Shown here one piece after another: positions 35,193-44,800 of a DNA stretch of 55,704 nucleotides. The notes under the pieces were generated by a model that saw only the letters and a list, made by a program, of their open reading frames with translations, made no database searches and was not told where the DNA came from. Numbering within the stretch: the stretch's first letter is position 1; every line of letters begins with the position of its first letter. Both the position numbers and the translations under genes were made by a program. The DNA is from JBMOLK01 sp049325575 (lineage in GTDB: Bacteria; Bacillota; Clostridia; Acetivibrionales; Acetivibrionaceae): contig JBMOLK010000220.1 of assembly GCA_049325575.1 (NCBI GenBank), positions 1-55,704 of the forward strand, read 5' to 3'.

Positions 35193-35237
35193 ATGAATCG
35201 CTCCTTTGCAAGTTACACAGGCTCATAGGCGATTCAT
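35193..35237 (-). promoter_or_regulatory. Stem-loop in the FHA gene leader
   Basis: ATGAATCGC (35193-35201) and GCGATTCAT (35229-35237) form a perfect 9-base stem with a 27-base loop, about 37 bases upstream of the FHA start codon. No known riboswitch pattern is recognised. The remainder of 35238-35440 shows nothing else I can name. Confidence 0.45.
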
Positions 35238-35440
35238 GGATAAAAGATTAAGTGTGAAACATATAGTTTACCAATTTAATTGTAACAGTTAGATGGGTAA
35301 TTTGGCAAGAGAAAAACCCCCGACTACGCGTATTATTTGCATTAGGACCATACTATTACATGATTATAAGCTTTCAAGTGTCTTTCTACAGCTTAGGTAT
35401 AAAGAAGGGTAACGCTCTAAGCAAACGGTTCAAATAAAAC

Positions 35441-35478
35441 AACTGCCATAAAGGGTAGCTCTACCCTTTATGGCAGTT
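35441..35478 (-). terminator. Strong terminator after the first GH9 cellulase gene
   Basis: A perfect 18-base inverted repeat (AACTGCCATAAAGGGTAG against CTACCCTTTATGGCAGTT) with a two-base centre, followed on the minus strand by TGTTTTATTTG. It lies 38 bases beyond the cellulase stop. Confidence 0.88.
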
Positions 35479-35515
35479 CTAATCAACATTTATTTTACAT
35501 TACATTCCTTGCCAA

Positions 35516-37714
35516 TCAACCTTCTACAGGAAATTTGGTTATAATGTTTAATATACGCCTCTTAAGCAGCGTTAAGTCAGTTGAGTTGACCCCAGTATCC
35601 CCGTTAACATCTGCAGCAGCTCTAAATTTCCTATCTTCCTCTGGATCTTCAAACTTAAGAATTCCAAGAATATATCTCTTGAGTAAAGTATAATCTGTAG
35701 AGTTTATACTTCCATCATTGTTTAAATCTCCCGGTTTTACTACAGGTGTAGGAGAAGGAGGTGTAGTTGTTGGTGATGGTGTTGGATTTGTTCCTCCTGA
35801 CGGTTCTTCACCATATACCTTTACACCGTTATCATATATAGGTATGTATATACTCTTACCGGAAGTGGTAGCGCTTCCAAGCCCCTGGTATGAGAAGTCG
35901 TTGGTGTTGTCCCAGTTGTTACTTCCATAAGGTGCATTTATGCTAAAGTATACATCCCTCTTGTATTCATTTATTCCTCCAGGATATATCTTAGTCCCTG
36001 TAAAGTCAATATTTACATAGTATATGTTTTTGGAAGCATCCCAAGGCATGAGCTGTGATACCTTAGCCCCGTTGGTAGTACTTGATTGTACTGTAATATC
36101 ACTCGCTTTTAAACCTTGTGCAACAGCCTCTGAAATATCTACAAAATATCTGGCTGAGAGCTTATCAGTTACCCTGGCCGGCCATCCGGTTTTATTGGCT
36201 ATTGAGGTCTTAACATTTATAAAGTTAGTTCCTGATGCATTGACTCCTGCATCAACAAGAAATTCTTCAACTGGCGTTTCAATTGCTTTTAAATTCGCTA
36301 TAGGTGTTCCGCCATGTTTTGCGTACATCTTTGCCAATGCACCTACAAAACCTGCATTATAGTCACAAGCAACTTCGTTGCTTACATAATCGTCTATGCT
36401 GTCGTTATAGGAATCACTGCTGCCCGGTCCGCCAACCAGCGCCCCAACCAGTACGTGCCTGTGTTTATCTGGAACATTTAAGCTGCCATACCATGAACCA
36501 TGGGCAGTTCTGTGGTGAGGATGCTGCGGATATGTAGTACCAAAGCCTACAACAAAGCTTCTTCCAGTACTACCCAGTGCATAATCGATCTGACTCTTTG
36601 CAAAGCTCTGGTATGCTGCTGCCTTTGTAGCATCACAGCCTGACCAATCTGCATATACGCTGGCCAGGAAAGCCTGCGTAGTGGCATATCTTAATGAACC
36701 CCACTGATCAAGCCATGCAAGTCCTTTAGGAGTGTACCTGATTTTTTCACCGTTATATCCTGTAGACCACCAGTCAAGATGTCTTTCAACACACTCCCTG
36801 TAAAGAGGTTTGTTTGTTATTCTTGTAAGAAGCAATAGCGTACCAAAGAGTTTGTTATCCCAGCAATGTGCCCACTTATACTTTATTGTAGTGGTTCCCA
36901 ATTCTCTTTCCCATTTAGGTTCATAAGACTCTGCTTTAACAAGATAGGCAGAATCGTTGGATGCCATATAAAGCCACACAGCCGCCCAGGAAAGCTCATC
37001 ATAGTAACCGCTCCATGATTGATAAAATCCGGTTGCAGCTTTGTATCCCGCATCACTCTTTGTGGTATCGGCAAAGGTATACAGATCTTTTGCATGCTGC
37101 AAACAAGTTGCAGAATAAGCCGGATCAGTTTCCTTGAAGATAATTGAAGCTGCCGCCAACGCTGCAGCAGTCTCTGCAACAACTGTAGAACCGGGGCTTG
37201 CAGTATCTACTTTAAATGAAGGCCTTGCCATTTGCATAACTTCAGCAGGTCCCCACCATGCATGGTCTGCACTTCCGTCTCCCACCTGGTAATAATACAC
37301 ATTAGGACTAGGATGGCACCTGATCAAATAATCTGTTGCCCATTTAATATTCTCCAATATGTAAGGAAGTTCACCGCTTTTTACATAAGCATCTCGGCTT
37401 TCGTAAACGCTCCACGCAAGCATGGTAACTGAATATGCCATAGGAAGGTTGAACTTTACATGGTCACCTGCATCATACCAACCCCCTGTAAGATCCAATC
37501 CGTTATCTGCACCGTCCGTAACGCCTGAATCACCGCGCCAGTTGTTTCTTGTGTTGCTTGGAAGTTCTCCCGAACGCTGAAATTCATAAAACATGATTGC
37601 TTTCTGCAGTGCCTCAGCATAGTTGTAGTCTGCAGCGCTTACTACACCCTGTGGAATTAACAATGCTGCCACTAATACAACTGTCAGTAAAAACGCTAGA
37701 ATTTTCTTCACCAT
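35516..37714 (-). CDS. Cellulosomal GH9 endoglucanase, GH9-CBM3c-dockerin
   Basis: A secreted cellulase of 732 residues: signal peptide (1 to about 27, VVSA-AD), GH9 catalytic domain (about 28-460), family 3 CBM (about 478-635), Pro/Thr linker, and type I dockerin (about 668-732). The GH9 active site is visible: GWYDAGDHVKF with Asp81 and Asp84, HHRTAHGSW, and NEVACDYNAGF with acid Glu447. GH9 with CBM3c is the processive-endoglucanase design, as in C. thermocellum CelR. The two dockerin repeats (GDLNNDGSINSTDYTLLKR and ADVNGDTGVNSTDLTLLKR) have calcium ligands and the Ser-Thr/Lys-Arg cohesin contacts. It follows the second GH9 gene by 86 bases with no terminator between, so they are probably one unit. 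Confidence 0.95.
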   Translation of the reverse strand: MVKKILAFLLTVVLVAALLIPQGVVSAADYNYAEALQKAIMFYEFQRSGELPSNTRNNWRGDSGVTDGADNGLDLTGGWYDAGDHVKFNLPMAYSVTMLAWSVYESRDAYVKSGELPYILENIKWATDYLIRCHPSPNVYYYQVGDGSADHAWWGPAEVMQMARPSFKVDTASPGSTVVAETAAALAAASIIFKETDPAYSATCLQHAKDLYTFADTTKSDAGYKAATGFYQSWSGYYDELSWAAVWLYMASNDSAYLVKAESYEPKWERELGTTTIKYKWAHCWDNKLFGTLLLLTRITNKPLYRECVERHLDWWSTGYNGEKIRYTPKGLAWLDQWGSLRYATTQAFLASVYADWSGCDATKAAAYQSFAKSQIDYALGSTGRSFVVGFGTTYPQHPHHRTAHGSWYGSLNVPDKHRHVLVGALVGGPGSSDSYNDSIDDYVSNEVACDYNAGFVGALAKMYAKHGGTPIANLKAIETPVEEFLVDAGVNASGTNFINVKTSIANKTGWPARVTDKLSARYFVDISEAVAQGLKASDITVQSSTTNGAKVSQLMPWDASKNIYYVNIDFTGTKIYPGGINEYKRDVYFSINAPYGSNNWDNTNDFSYQGLGSATTSGKSIYIPIYDNGVKVYGEEPSGGTNPTPSPTTTPPSPTPVVKPGDLNNDGSINSTDYTLLKRYILGILKFEDPEEDRKFRAAADVNGDTGVNSTDLTLLKRRILNIITKFPVEG

Positions 37715-37800
37715 AAATCTCCCCTTCTCTAAATCTGTTTTACATTTTCTTAAGTATTACACTGATCTTTCCTTGGTTTACCTTATCCACCCCTTTCTTA

Positions 37801-40047
37801 TCAGTTTTCTACCGGAAATTTATCTATAATTCCCAATATACGCCTCTTTATGAGTGTATAATCGGTAGAGTTTACATAATTATCACCATTCACATCTGCT
37901 GCAACGTGCAGTCTATATGCCTCATCCTCATTGGTTGGCAGCACCAAGAGTTTTAGAATATATCTCTTTATTAAAGTTAAGTCGGTAGAGTTCACATTGC
38001 CGTCAAAGTTTAAATCCCCAGGTTTTATTGAGGGGGTTGGAGCAACGGAAGCCGTCGGTGTAGGTGTGGGTGTAGGCTTAAACGTTGGTGAGGGTGATGC
38101 CTCCGGCTCTCCAGGTTCTCTACCGAAAACTTTAACACCGTTATCATATAGAGCAACATACTCTGCTCTTGAAGGAGTGGACGTAAGCCCTTGTGCAGAC
38201 CAGTCATTACTGTAGTCCATCTTGTTGCTTTTATCACTTATTACCATGTATATGTTCCTTGCATAGCTTGAGTATCCGCCAGGTGATAAAGGTACTCCTG
38301 TTAAGTCAATCAATGCATAGTAAGTATTTCCGGACCATTGGAACGGCCCTTTTACAGTACCTCCAAAATCAGTGTTTGACACTTTAACACTGATATTGTC
38401 AATAGATTCGCTGTCAAGAGTAAAGAAATACTTAGCCGTTAATTTATCTGTTACCCTAGGAGGCCAGGATGTTTTATTCACTATTTTAAGGGTTGGCTGG
38501 TATCCCCACGTACCGCCTGTACCTGCTGTTCCTTCTACATATAGTTCCAGGTCGTCTCTTACTTCAGGTTCGGGAAATACACTGTCATCTAAAGGAGTTC
38601 CTCCAAATTCCATGACCATACGTGCCATATTTCCTGTAAATCCTGCATTATAATCACATGCAACCTCACTGGTTACATAGTCGTCACGGGAATCATTAAA
38701 TACATCATCACTTCCTGGACCGCCTACAAGTGCCCCAATAAGTACATGACGGTTGTTTGCAGGCGAGTTGATCAAGGCTGTCCATGAACCGTGTGCACCA
38801 CGGTGATGAGGATTCTTTGGCCATTTTTCACCAAACCCGATCAAATAGCTTATTTTGTTTGGATTATCTCCCAGGATATAATTCATCTGTGAAACAGCAA
38901 AGCTGTGGTAGCGCTGTTTCAATACAGCGTCACTTGTCCAGTCACTGTATACAAATGCCAGAAATGCTGCATTCGATGCGTAGCGAAGTGCTCCCCATTT
39001 ATCCAGGTGCGCAAGTCCTCCCGGGGAATACTTGATTTTATTGCCATTTACCCCTACAGTCCACCAGTCAAGATTTTTCTGTGCTTTTTCCTTGTATATA
39101 TCCTTACCGGTTTCCTTTGCAAGAAGAACAGAAAGACCGAAATATTTGTCATTCCAATTGTGGGTCCAATTATACTCACGATGCTCCGGTGTAGATCCAA
39201 GAAGTTTTATGTATTCAGCATAAAATGCTTCGGATTTTGCAAGATAAGCTGCTCCGCTTCCGGCTTGAACAGATTCAGATGCCCTGTAAAGCCAGTAAGC
39301 GCCCCACCCCAGGTCATCAATGTACCCGTTAAAGGAATGATAGAAGGCAGATGCATCTGTAATTGATTTATCATATTCTCCTCGGTATTTATCTGCAAAA
39401 TCAAATAACATCCTGGCGTGATAAAGTAACGCATTTGCATATTCCGAATCATAGGGTCTGAAAACAATAGAAGACGCAGCCATTGCTGCTGCAGTCTCTG
39501 CTGCAAGTTCGGAACCAGGTCTGGCTGGTGATATGGAATACGCTGGACGCGGCATTGTCATTACTTCAGGTGACCCCCAAAATGCATGATCATCGGACCC
39601 CTTTCCTACTTGCCCGTAAAATTCTGAAGTTGCACCATCTTTAATTACATGGCACCTAATAAAATAGTTGTTCACATAACGGAGGTTATTAAGGAAATGA
39701 TTAAGCTGCCCACTCTTAACATATCCTTCTTTAAACTCAATTGCTCCCCATGCAAGCATTGTAGCAGAAGCTGCCATAGGAAAACCAAACTTGACATGGT
39801 CACCTGCATCAAACCATCCCCCGGTCAGGTTTCTCCCCACATCAGAGCCATCCTTTAAGGCTGCATCACCACGCCACTCAACTCTGTTCCATGTTGGCAA
39901 AGGACCTGACTGTTGGGCTTCGTAAAACAAAATTGCTTTTTGAAGCGCCTCTGCATAGTTATAGCTTGCAGAATAAGCCGGCAAACCTGGCATGATAAGC
40001 ACTGCCAGCATAACAGCAGTTATAACTGTACTGATAACTTTTCTCAT
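37801..40047 (-). CDS. Cellulosomal GH9 endoglucanase, second paralogue, GH9-CBM3c-dockerin
   Basis: A 748-residue protein: signal peptide (1 to about 27), GH9 domain (about 28-475) with GWFDAGDHVKF (Asp80, Asp83), HHRGAHGSW and SEVACDYNAGF (Glu461). A CBM3 (about 490-640), Pro/Thr linker and type I dockerin (about 685-748) follow. The layout resembles C. thermocellum CelF. The dockerin repeats again show NSTD and KR. It is the upstream gene of the GH9 pair. The proteins share architecture but are clearly diverged, so this is an old duplication. A sigma-A-like promoter lies at 40106-40133. Confidence 0.95.
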   Translation of the reverse strand: MRKVISTVITAVMLAVLIMPGLPAYSASYNYAEALQKAILFYEAQQSGPLPTWNRVEWRGDAALKDGSDVGRNLTGGWFDAGDHVKFGFPMAASATMLAWGAIEFKEGYVKSGQLNHFLNNLRYVNNYFIRCHVIKDGATSEFYGQVGKGSDDHAFWGSPEVMTMPRPAYSISPARPGSELAAETAAAMAASSIVFRPYDSEYANALLYHARMLFDFADKYRGEYDKSITDASAFYHSFNGYIDDLGWGAYWLYRASESVQAGSGAAYLAKSEAFYAEYIKLLGSTPEHREYNWTHNWNDKYFGLSVLLAKETGKDIYKEKAQKNLDWWTVGVNGNKIKYSPGGLAHLDKWGALRYASNAAFLAFVYSDWTSDAVLKQRYHSFAVSQMNYILGDNPNKISYLIGFGEKWPKNPHHRGAHGSWTALINSPANNRHVLIGALVGGPGSDDVFNDSRDDYVTSEVACDYNAGFTGNMARMVMEFGGTPLDDSVFPEPEVRDDLELYVEGTAGTGGTWGYQPTLKIVNKTSWPPRVTDKLTAKYFFTLDSESIDNISVKVSNTDFGGTVKGPFQWSGNTYYALIDLTGVPLSPGGYSSYARNIYMVISDKSNKMDYSNDWSAQGLTSTPSRAEYVALYDNGVKVFGREPGEPEASPSPTFKPTPTPTPTASVAPTPSIKPGDLNFDGNVNSTDLTLIKRYILKLLVLPTNEDEAYRLHVAADVNGDNYVNSTDYTLIKRRILGIIDKFPVEN

Positions 40048-40105
40048 TCTTTTTTCTCCCCTTTATAATATTTAAATATTTAACATCAAGATATAATAAT
40101 GGCTT

Positions 40106-40133
40106 ATTATACCTTTATAACAATTTAAGTCTA
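40106..40133 (-). promoter_or_regulatory. Candidate promoter of the GH9 gene pair
   Basis: On the minus strand TAGACT (40133-40128), 16 bases, TATAAT (40111-40106), then a leader of about 55 bases with AAAGGGGAG before the ATG. I did not find a clear SigI-type site. Confidence 0.45.
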
Positions 40134-40455
40134 TATTGGGTTAAATTCCTTATTTACTGATCCTTGTTCCATTTGTGAGGTAAGGTATGAAGCGACAGCT
40201 TCGAAGAATGCTGCAAGTAATAAAGATGCGCTGCAAAAACGGTTGTTATATTGAAGGAGTCAGATATCCGCATTTTGGGTTCCGGCTCTATAGATTACAA
40301 AATAGATTTTAAAGTACGTTACTACTGCTCTTTTTTTAGTACTGGTATAACTATTTACAATGTATAAACAAACCACTATTTAATTATATTTTACCACCAA
40401 ATTATTTAAATTACAAAATGTACTTTGTTAATATTGATTTTTACTTTATCTGCCA
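40134..40455. other. Intergenic stretch with one possible 41-codon open frame
   Basis: On the plus strand ATG 40187 to TAA 40312 gives 41 codons, preceded by GAGG six bases upstream. The product would be basic, with a CKNGC motif. No homologue is recognised, and the rest of the stretch is AT-rich without clear structure. Confidence 0.3.
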
Positions 40456-41085
40456 TTACCCTAGAAACGCTGCCAATATGGTTCCAATAAAAATAAAAGG
40501 TGCAAAAGGCATGTAACTCTTTCTATCAAGCTTTTTGGTAATCAGCATTATAATACCTGCCAAGCCGCTTGCAATAACGGATAAAATCATTATTGAAACT
40601 GTATTCTCAAAACCTAACAAAAAACCTACACATCCCATTAACTTTACATCTCCCATACCTATCCCGCCCTTTGAGAAAAACGACACGAGCCATAGACTAC
40701 CCCCTGCAATTAAGAGTGCAGCTAAGGAGTTAATAATCCCGGAAATGCTAAACTTTAGTACAGCCATCAAAACTCCAACTGCTAAAGCAAAAATAACCAA
40801 ATCATTAGGTATGGTCTTACTTTGAATGTCTTTAAGGCTTGCTGCAAGAAGTACTGTAATAATAATGCAAAAACTTGCAAATTCTAAACTGAACCCCTTA
40901 ATACCAAATAGCATTAAGTAAATAATACCAAGTCCCATTTCAATTATAATACCTTTGATACTTCTTAGGCATATCCCAGTATACCATTTTAAGAAAGATA
41001 CATTGGTTTTTGGCAAATTTATATATAGATTAATCAAGCTGCCAGCCACCATACCTGTTATAAAAGCCAGAATATTAAATATCAT
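40456..41085 (-). CDS. Type IV prepilin peptidase (A24), short form
   Basis: A 209-residue membrane aspartyl protease with about six helices. The two catalytic aspartates are in LKDIQSKTIPND and GIGMGDVKL. The N-terminal cysteine zinc module and methyltransferase region of full-length PilD are absent; a hydrophobic MAGSL-type start with VAGSLINLYINLP remains. ATG at 41085 has AGGAG six bases upstream; the frame is open 17 codons further. No pilin genes are in the window. Confidence 0.85.
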   Translation of the reverse strand: MIFNILAFITGMVAGSLINLYINLPKTNVSFLKWYTGICLRSIKGIIIEMGLGIIYLMLFGIKGFSLEFASFCIIITVLLAASLKDIQSKTIPNDLVIFALAVGVLMAVLKFSISGIINSLAALLIAGGSLWLVSFFSKGGIGMGDVKLMGCVGFLLGFENTVSIMILSVIASGLAGIIMLITKKLDRKSYMPFAPFIFIGTILAAFLG

Positions 41086-41223
41086 CACATTCTCCTTATG
41101 AAAAAGAAAAAACAAAGCTTTTGAAATACAGAACATTTGGTAATTATAGCCTTGTCTTTATATATTATAACACCTTATATAGTTAAACTACAACAGATAT
41201 TTAACGGCCTTTTAGGGGCAGAA

Positions 41224-41724
41224 TCACCTTCCATCAGTATACAAAGCATCCATATAGGCTATCCCGGTACCTGTCCTGAAATACTTGTCTTTTATTGTCT
41301 TTACCTGTTCTTTATTCATTCCCTCTTCAAATATGTTTACCAAAAAATCTGCTTCCACAATTATCTGAAAATCCATACCATCAATTTTACTATATGTATG
41401 GTGGTTTCCTACTATATAACAAACCCGTTTGATAAACTCCACGTCAAAGCCTTCTTCTTTCAATATTTCCGAAGCTACAGGGGGCCCTTCTATTTCCTGG
41501 TATTTCCCTGCTGAAGAGTTGTATTTTCTTTCAGATTCCTTTATACCAATATCATGCAGCAAAGCAGCAGCTTCAATAATTGCAAGCTGCTCTCCCACTA
41601 TACCCTCAAGTTCTCCCAAACTCTTGGAAAAGGCATAGACCTTTAACGAATGATTTACTCTTCTGACATCATTTCCAAAGTAATCTATCATCCTTCCAAT
41701 AACACTGCCAATAGACCCTGCCAT
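41224..41724 (-). CDS. HD-domain phosphohydrolase (HDIG type)
   Basis: The 166-residue protein has the HD pattern: His in VRRVNHSLKVYAF, the HD doublet in AAALLHDIGI, VGNHHTY and a later Asp in VEADFLVNIF. HD domains hydrolyse phosphate esters of nucleotides, including cyclic dinucleotides in the HD-GYP relatives, but the GYP extension is missing. GGAGGG lies eight bases before the ATG at 41724. It follows the three GGDEF-ATPase-TPR genes by 83 bases without a strong terminator, so a role in breaking down their product is possible but unproven. Confidence 0.8.
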   Translation of the reverse strand: MAGSIGSVIGRMIDYFGNDVRRVNHSLKVYAFSKSLGELEGIVGEQLAIIEAAALLHDIGIKESERKYNSSAGKYQEIEGPPVASEILKEEGFDVEFIKRVCYIVGNHHTYSKIDGMDFQIIVEADFLVNIFEEGMNKEQVKTIKDKYFRTGTGIAYMDALYTDGR

Positions 41725-41807
41725 ATGCAACACCCTCCCCGGTTAAGCTTGTTGAAACGGGCTACCGTTCCACGCTCATGTCTTGATTAAGATAGTATTC
41801 AAAATCA

Positions 41808-44800
41808 TTATACCATATGCTGCTTACATTGCATTGCATAATCTATTGATTCTTTCAGTGTCATTTTGCCTCCTTCGTTCCAAGCCTTTGCAAAAATTTC
41901 CTTATTTGTTTTTTTGCAAACATCAGATAAACGCAACCTGTATTCTTCTTTGTCATCCTCAGCAATCATTTTTTCAGTAGACTTAAACAAAGGTTCTGCT
42001 GCTCCAAAAAGCTTTGAAGCCCTAACTAAATCCCCTTGTGCTGCAGCCACCCCGGCAAGGCCTTTAAAAACCAATACAATAAGTAGAATGGTTCCCTGGT
42101 TACTCTCACGAAATATATGTAGGCTCTTTATGTAGAACTCTTTTGCCAAAGAATAATTTCCCTGCTGGAACTGGAGCTCTCCCATATTACGGTAAAGCCA
42201 CATCATTTCGCCCTGTCCATTGGTTTCCTGAAGTATCAAAAGGCTCTCATTATAAAAATCCTCTGCCTTTTTATAATCTCCCTGATACCGGGCCAGTTCT
42301 CCCAAATCCTTTATTGAACGGGCAATCAGAAATTTAAACCCTAATTCACGGCTAAGCTTTAGACACTTTTTATAGTACTCTTCAGCAAGCTTATAGTCCC
42401 TTTGCGACCTTGCCAGTTCGGCCAGACTTAATAAAGAGTATGCAATTCCTTCTTTATCATCAAGTTCTTCGCACAAGGTAAGATGTTCTTTAAACAGCTC
42501 AACAGCCCGCTCATAATCTCCAACTCCTCTAGCCACCAGTCCTAACTTGTTAAGGGCCCTTGATATACCCCTGCCATCTCCCAACTCCCTGCTAAGTCTT
42601 AGACTCTCACTGGAGTACTTCTCGGCAAGCTCATATTCGCCTTCGTAGTAGAATACTAAACCAAGTGATTGAAGTGATGCTGCCATCCCGGTCTTATCCT
42701 GTAACTTGCGATACAGGTCAAGGCTTTGAAGCCAATAGTCTTTTTCCTCCTTAAGACGTCCCAGTTCACTAACTGCCCATCCAAGCATGTACAATACCGA
42801 AGCCTCTCCATGCTGGTCCCCATTCTCCCTGCACATTTTAAGGCCATTATGCAATAAAGACATGGCCTTTTCCTGATCCCCCCTCAAATGGATAAGCCGT
42901 CCTGCCCACTGGTATACCTTTGCAAAGTGTTCTGATTTTAAAGTACCCTTATATATATCAATAATCTTCTCCAGTCGGGTTCTCCCTTCACTCCAATAAC
43001 CTCTTATTTCCCAGAAGGCTCCGAGTGCACCTGCCATCATCAGCTCCCTCTCCGGTAAACCTTTGCTTTGTATCCATTCCAGGGCTGCACGGATATTGGA
43101 ATGTGCTCGTTCAAGTCTGTCAAGCCATTTCTGTTGATCCGGACCATTAAGATTACGTTCTGCTGTTGTAACCAAGGATAAATAATAATCTGCATGACTC
43201 TGCTTAAGATCACCCTCATTACCGCTGGCAGCCAAACACTCGCATGCAAACTCACGAATAGTCTCCAGCATCTCAAAATATACTTCGTTCATTTTTCCTA
43301 CAGCCAGTGCTTTTTTCAGAAGGCTTTTATTCGTAAGGGAAGTTAATACCTCCGAAATATGCCTGTCCTCTTTATAATTCATCTTCACTATAGATTCAAC
43401 TGCTGCAATTTCAAACTCTCCTGTAAATACTCCTAAGCAGTTAAACAAATTACGCTCTCTATCGTCTAAAAGACCATAACTCCACTCAATTGTGCTCCTA
43501 AGTGTCTGGTGGCGGGAAGGCAGATCCCGAAGGCCATTACTTAGCCAATTGAGACGGTTACGGCATTGTTCCAGCATATCATGAAGTGAAACATTTACAA
43601 TATTTGCAGCTGCAAGTTCAATGGCTAGAGGTATTCCCTCCAACCTGGCACACAGCTCTGCTATTAAAGGTGCATTGTTTTCATTAATTACAAAGTCATA
43701 CTGGATAGCTTGGGCACGGGTCACAAAGAGAGCAATGGCTGCCTTTTGAACTAATTTTTCAAGGGGCAGTTTTTGTGCCGGTTCAGGCATTTCCAGAGGA
43801 GGTACATTAAACACGAATTCACCGGATACACGCAGTACTTCACGGCTGGTAACAAGGATACTCAACAGTGGCAAAGAAGTTAAAAGTTCTGCTATTAGCG
43901 GAGCAGACCTTATTACATGTTCAAAATTGTCGATTACAAGGAGGCAGTGTTTGTTGTGCAAAGTATCCTTTAAGGACTCAAAAATTGTCTTTTCGGGTAC
44001 TTCCTTTATTTTAAGCTCCTTGGCAATAGTATGAACTACCAAGTCGGGTTGAGTAATTTGTGTAAGGGGAACAAAGAATACCCCGTCTTCAAAGTCAGCA
44101 AGACGCATAGAAGCCACCTGAAGCGAAAGACGAGTCTTGCCTATCCCTCCAGGTCCCACCAGAGTGACCAAACGGCCTCTGTCTAGCAGCATATTAACCT
44201 GCTTTACTTCACTTTCCCTCTCAACAAACTCTGTTAGCATGGAAGGCAGATTATTAGAGGGTGCTTGTGAGCCTTTCACCAAATGTCTGTAAAGCATGAC
44301 CGTTGTATAACTTGAATCTATATACCATAAATGCTTACCCTTATGCTGTAGAATGCCTTGCTCCAGCAAAAGGGAAATACCCTCCTTTAATAGTTTGGGA
44401 AGTCCCCGTGTTTCCTTATAAAGCCAATCTGTAAAATCTTCAGGCGGGTCCCATGACAATATAGTCCTTATCCATACACACATACCTTTACGGGAAAACG
44501 GCGTCAGTGTAACAGCTTCAAAAAGAGGAACACCCAAATGAGAGAAATTTCGTATACTATCCGGAGTTGAAGAGTATATCAGGCCAAAACTGAAGCTTTC
44601 TCTGCTAATCAATAATTGACGCATAAGATTTAACGTTGCATGATCTACATCCGGGAAGTTATCCAGTACTATTATAAGGCCAGATCGGTTCTTCTTCTTA
44701 AGGTTGTTTACTATAAACCGCTCGAATTCTTCAAAAGCTGACCTTCCTGTCAGGATGTCTCTGGTATTAGATCCTGTAAATACCCCATATGCACGTCCTT

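Noticed and set aside
35157..35440. Cyclic-di-GMP riboswitch in the FHA leader
   Set aside because: A TTGCAAAGGAGCG string recalls the GEMM core, but the required GGNAAA and tetraloop-receptor parts are absent.
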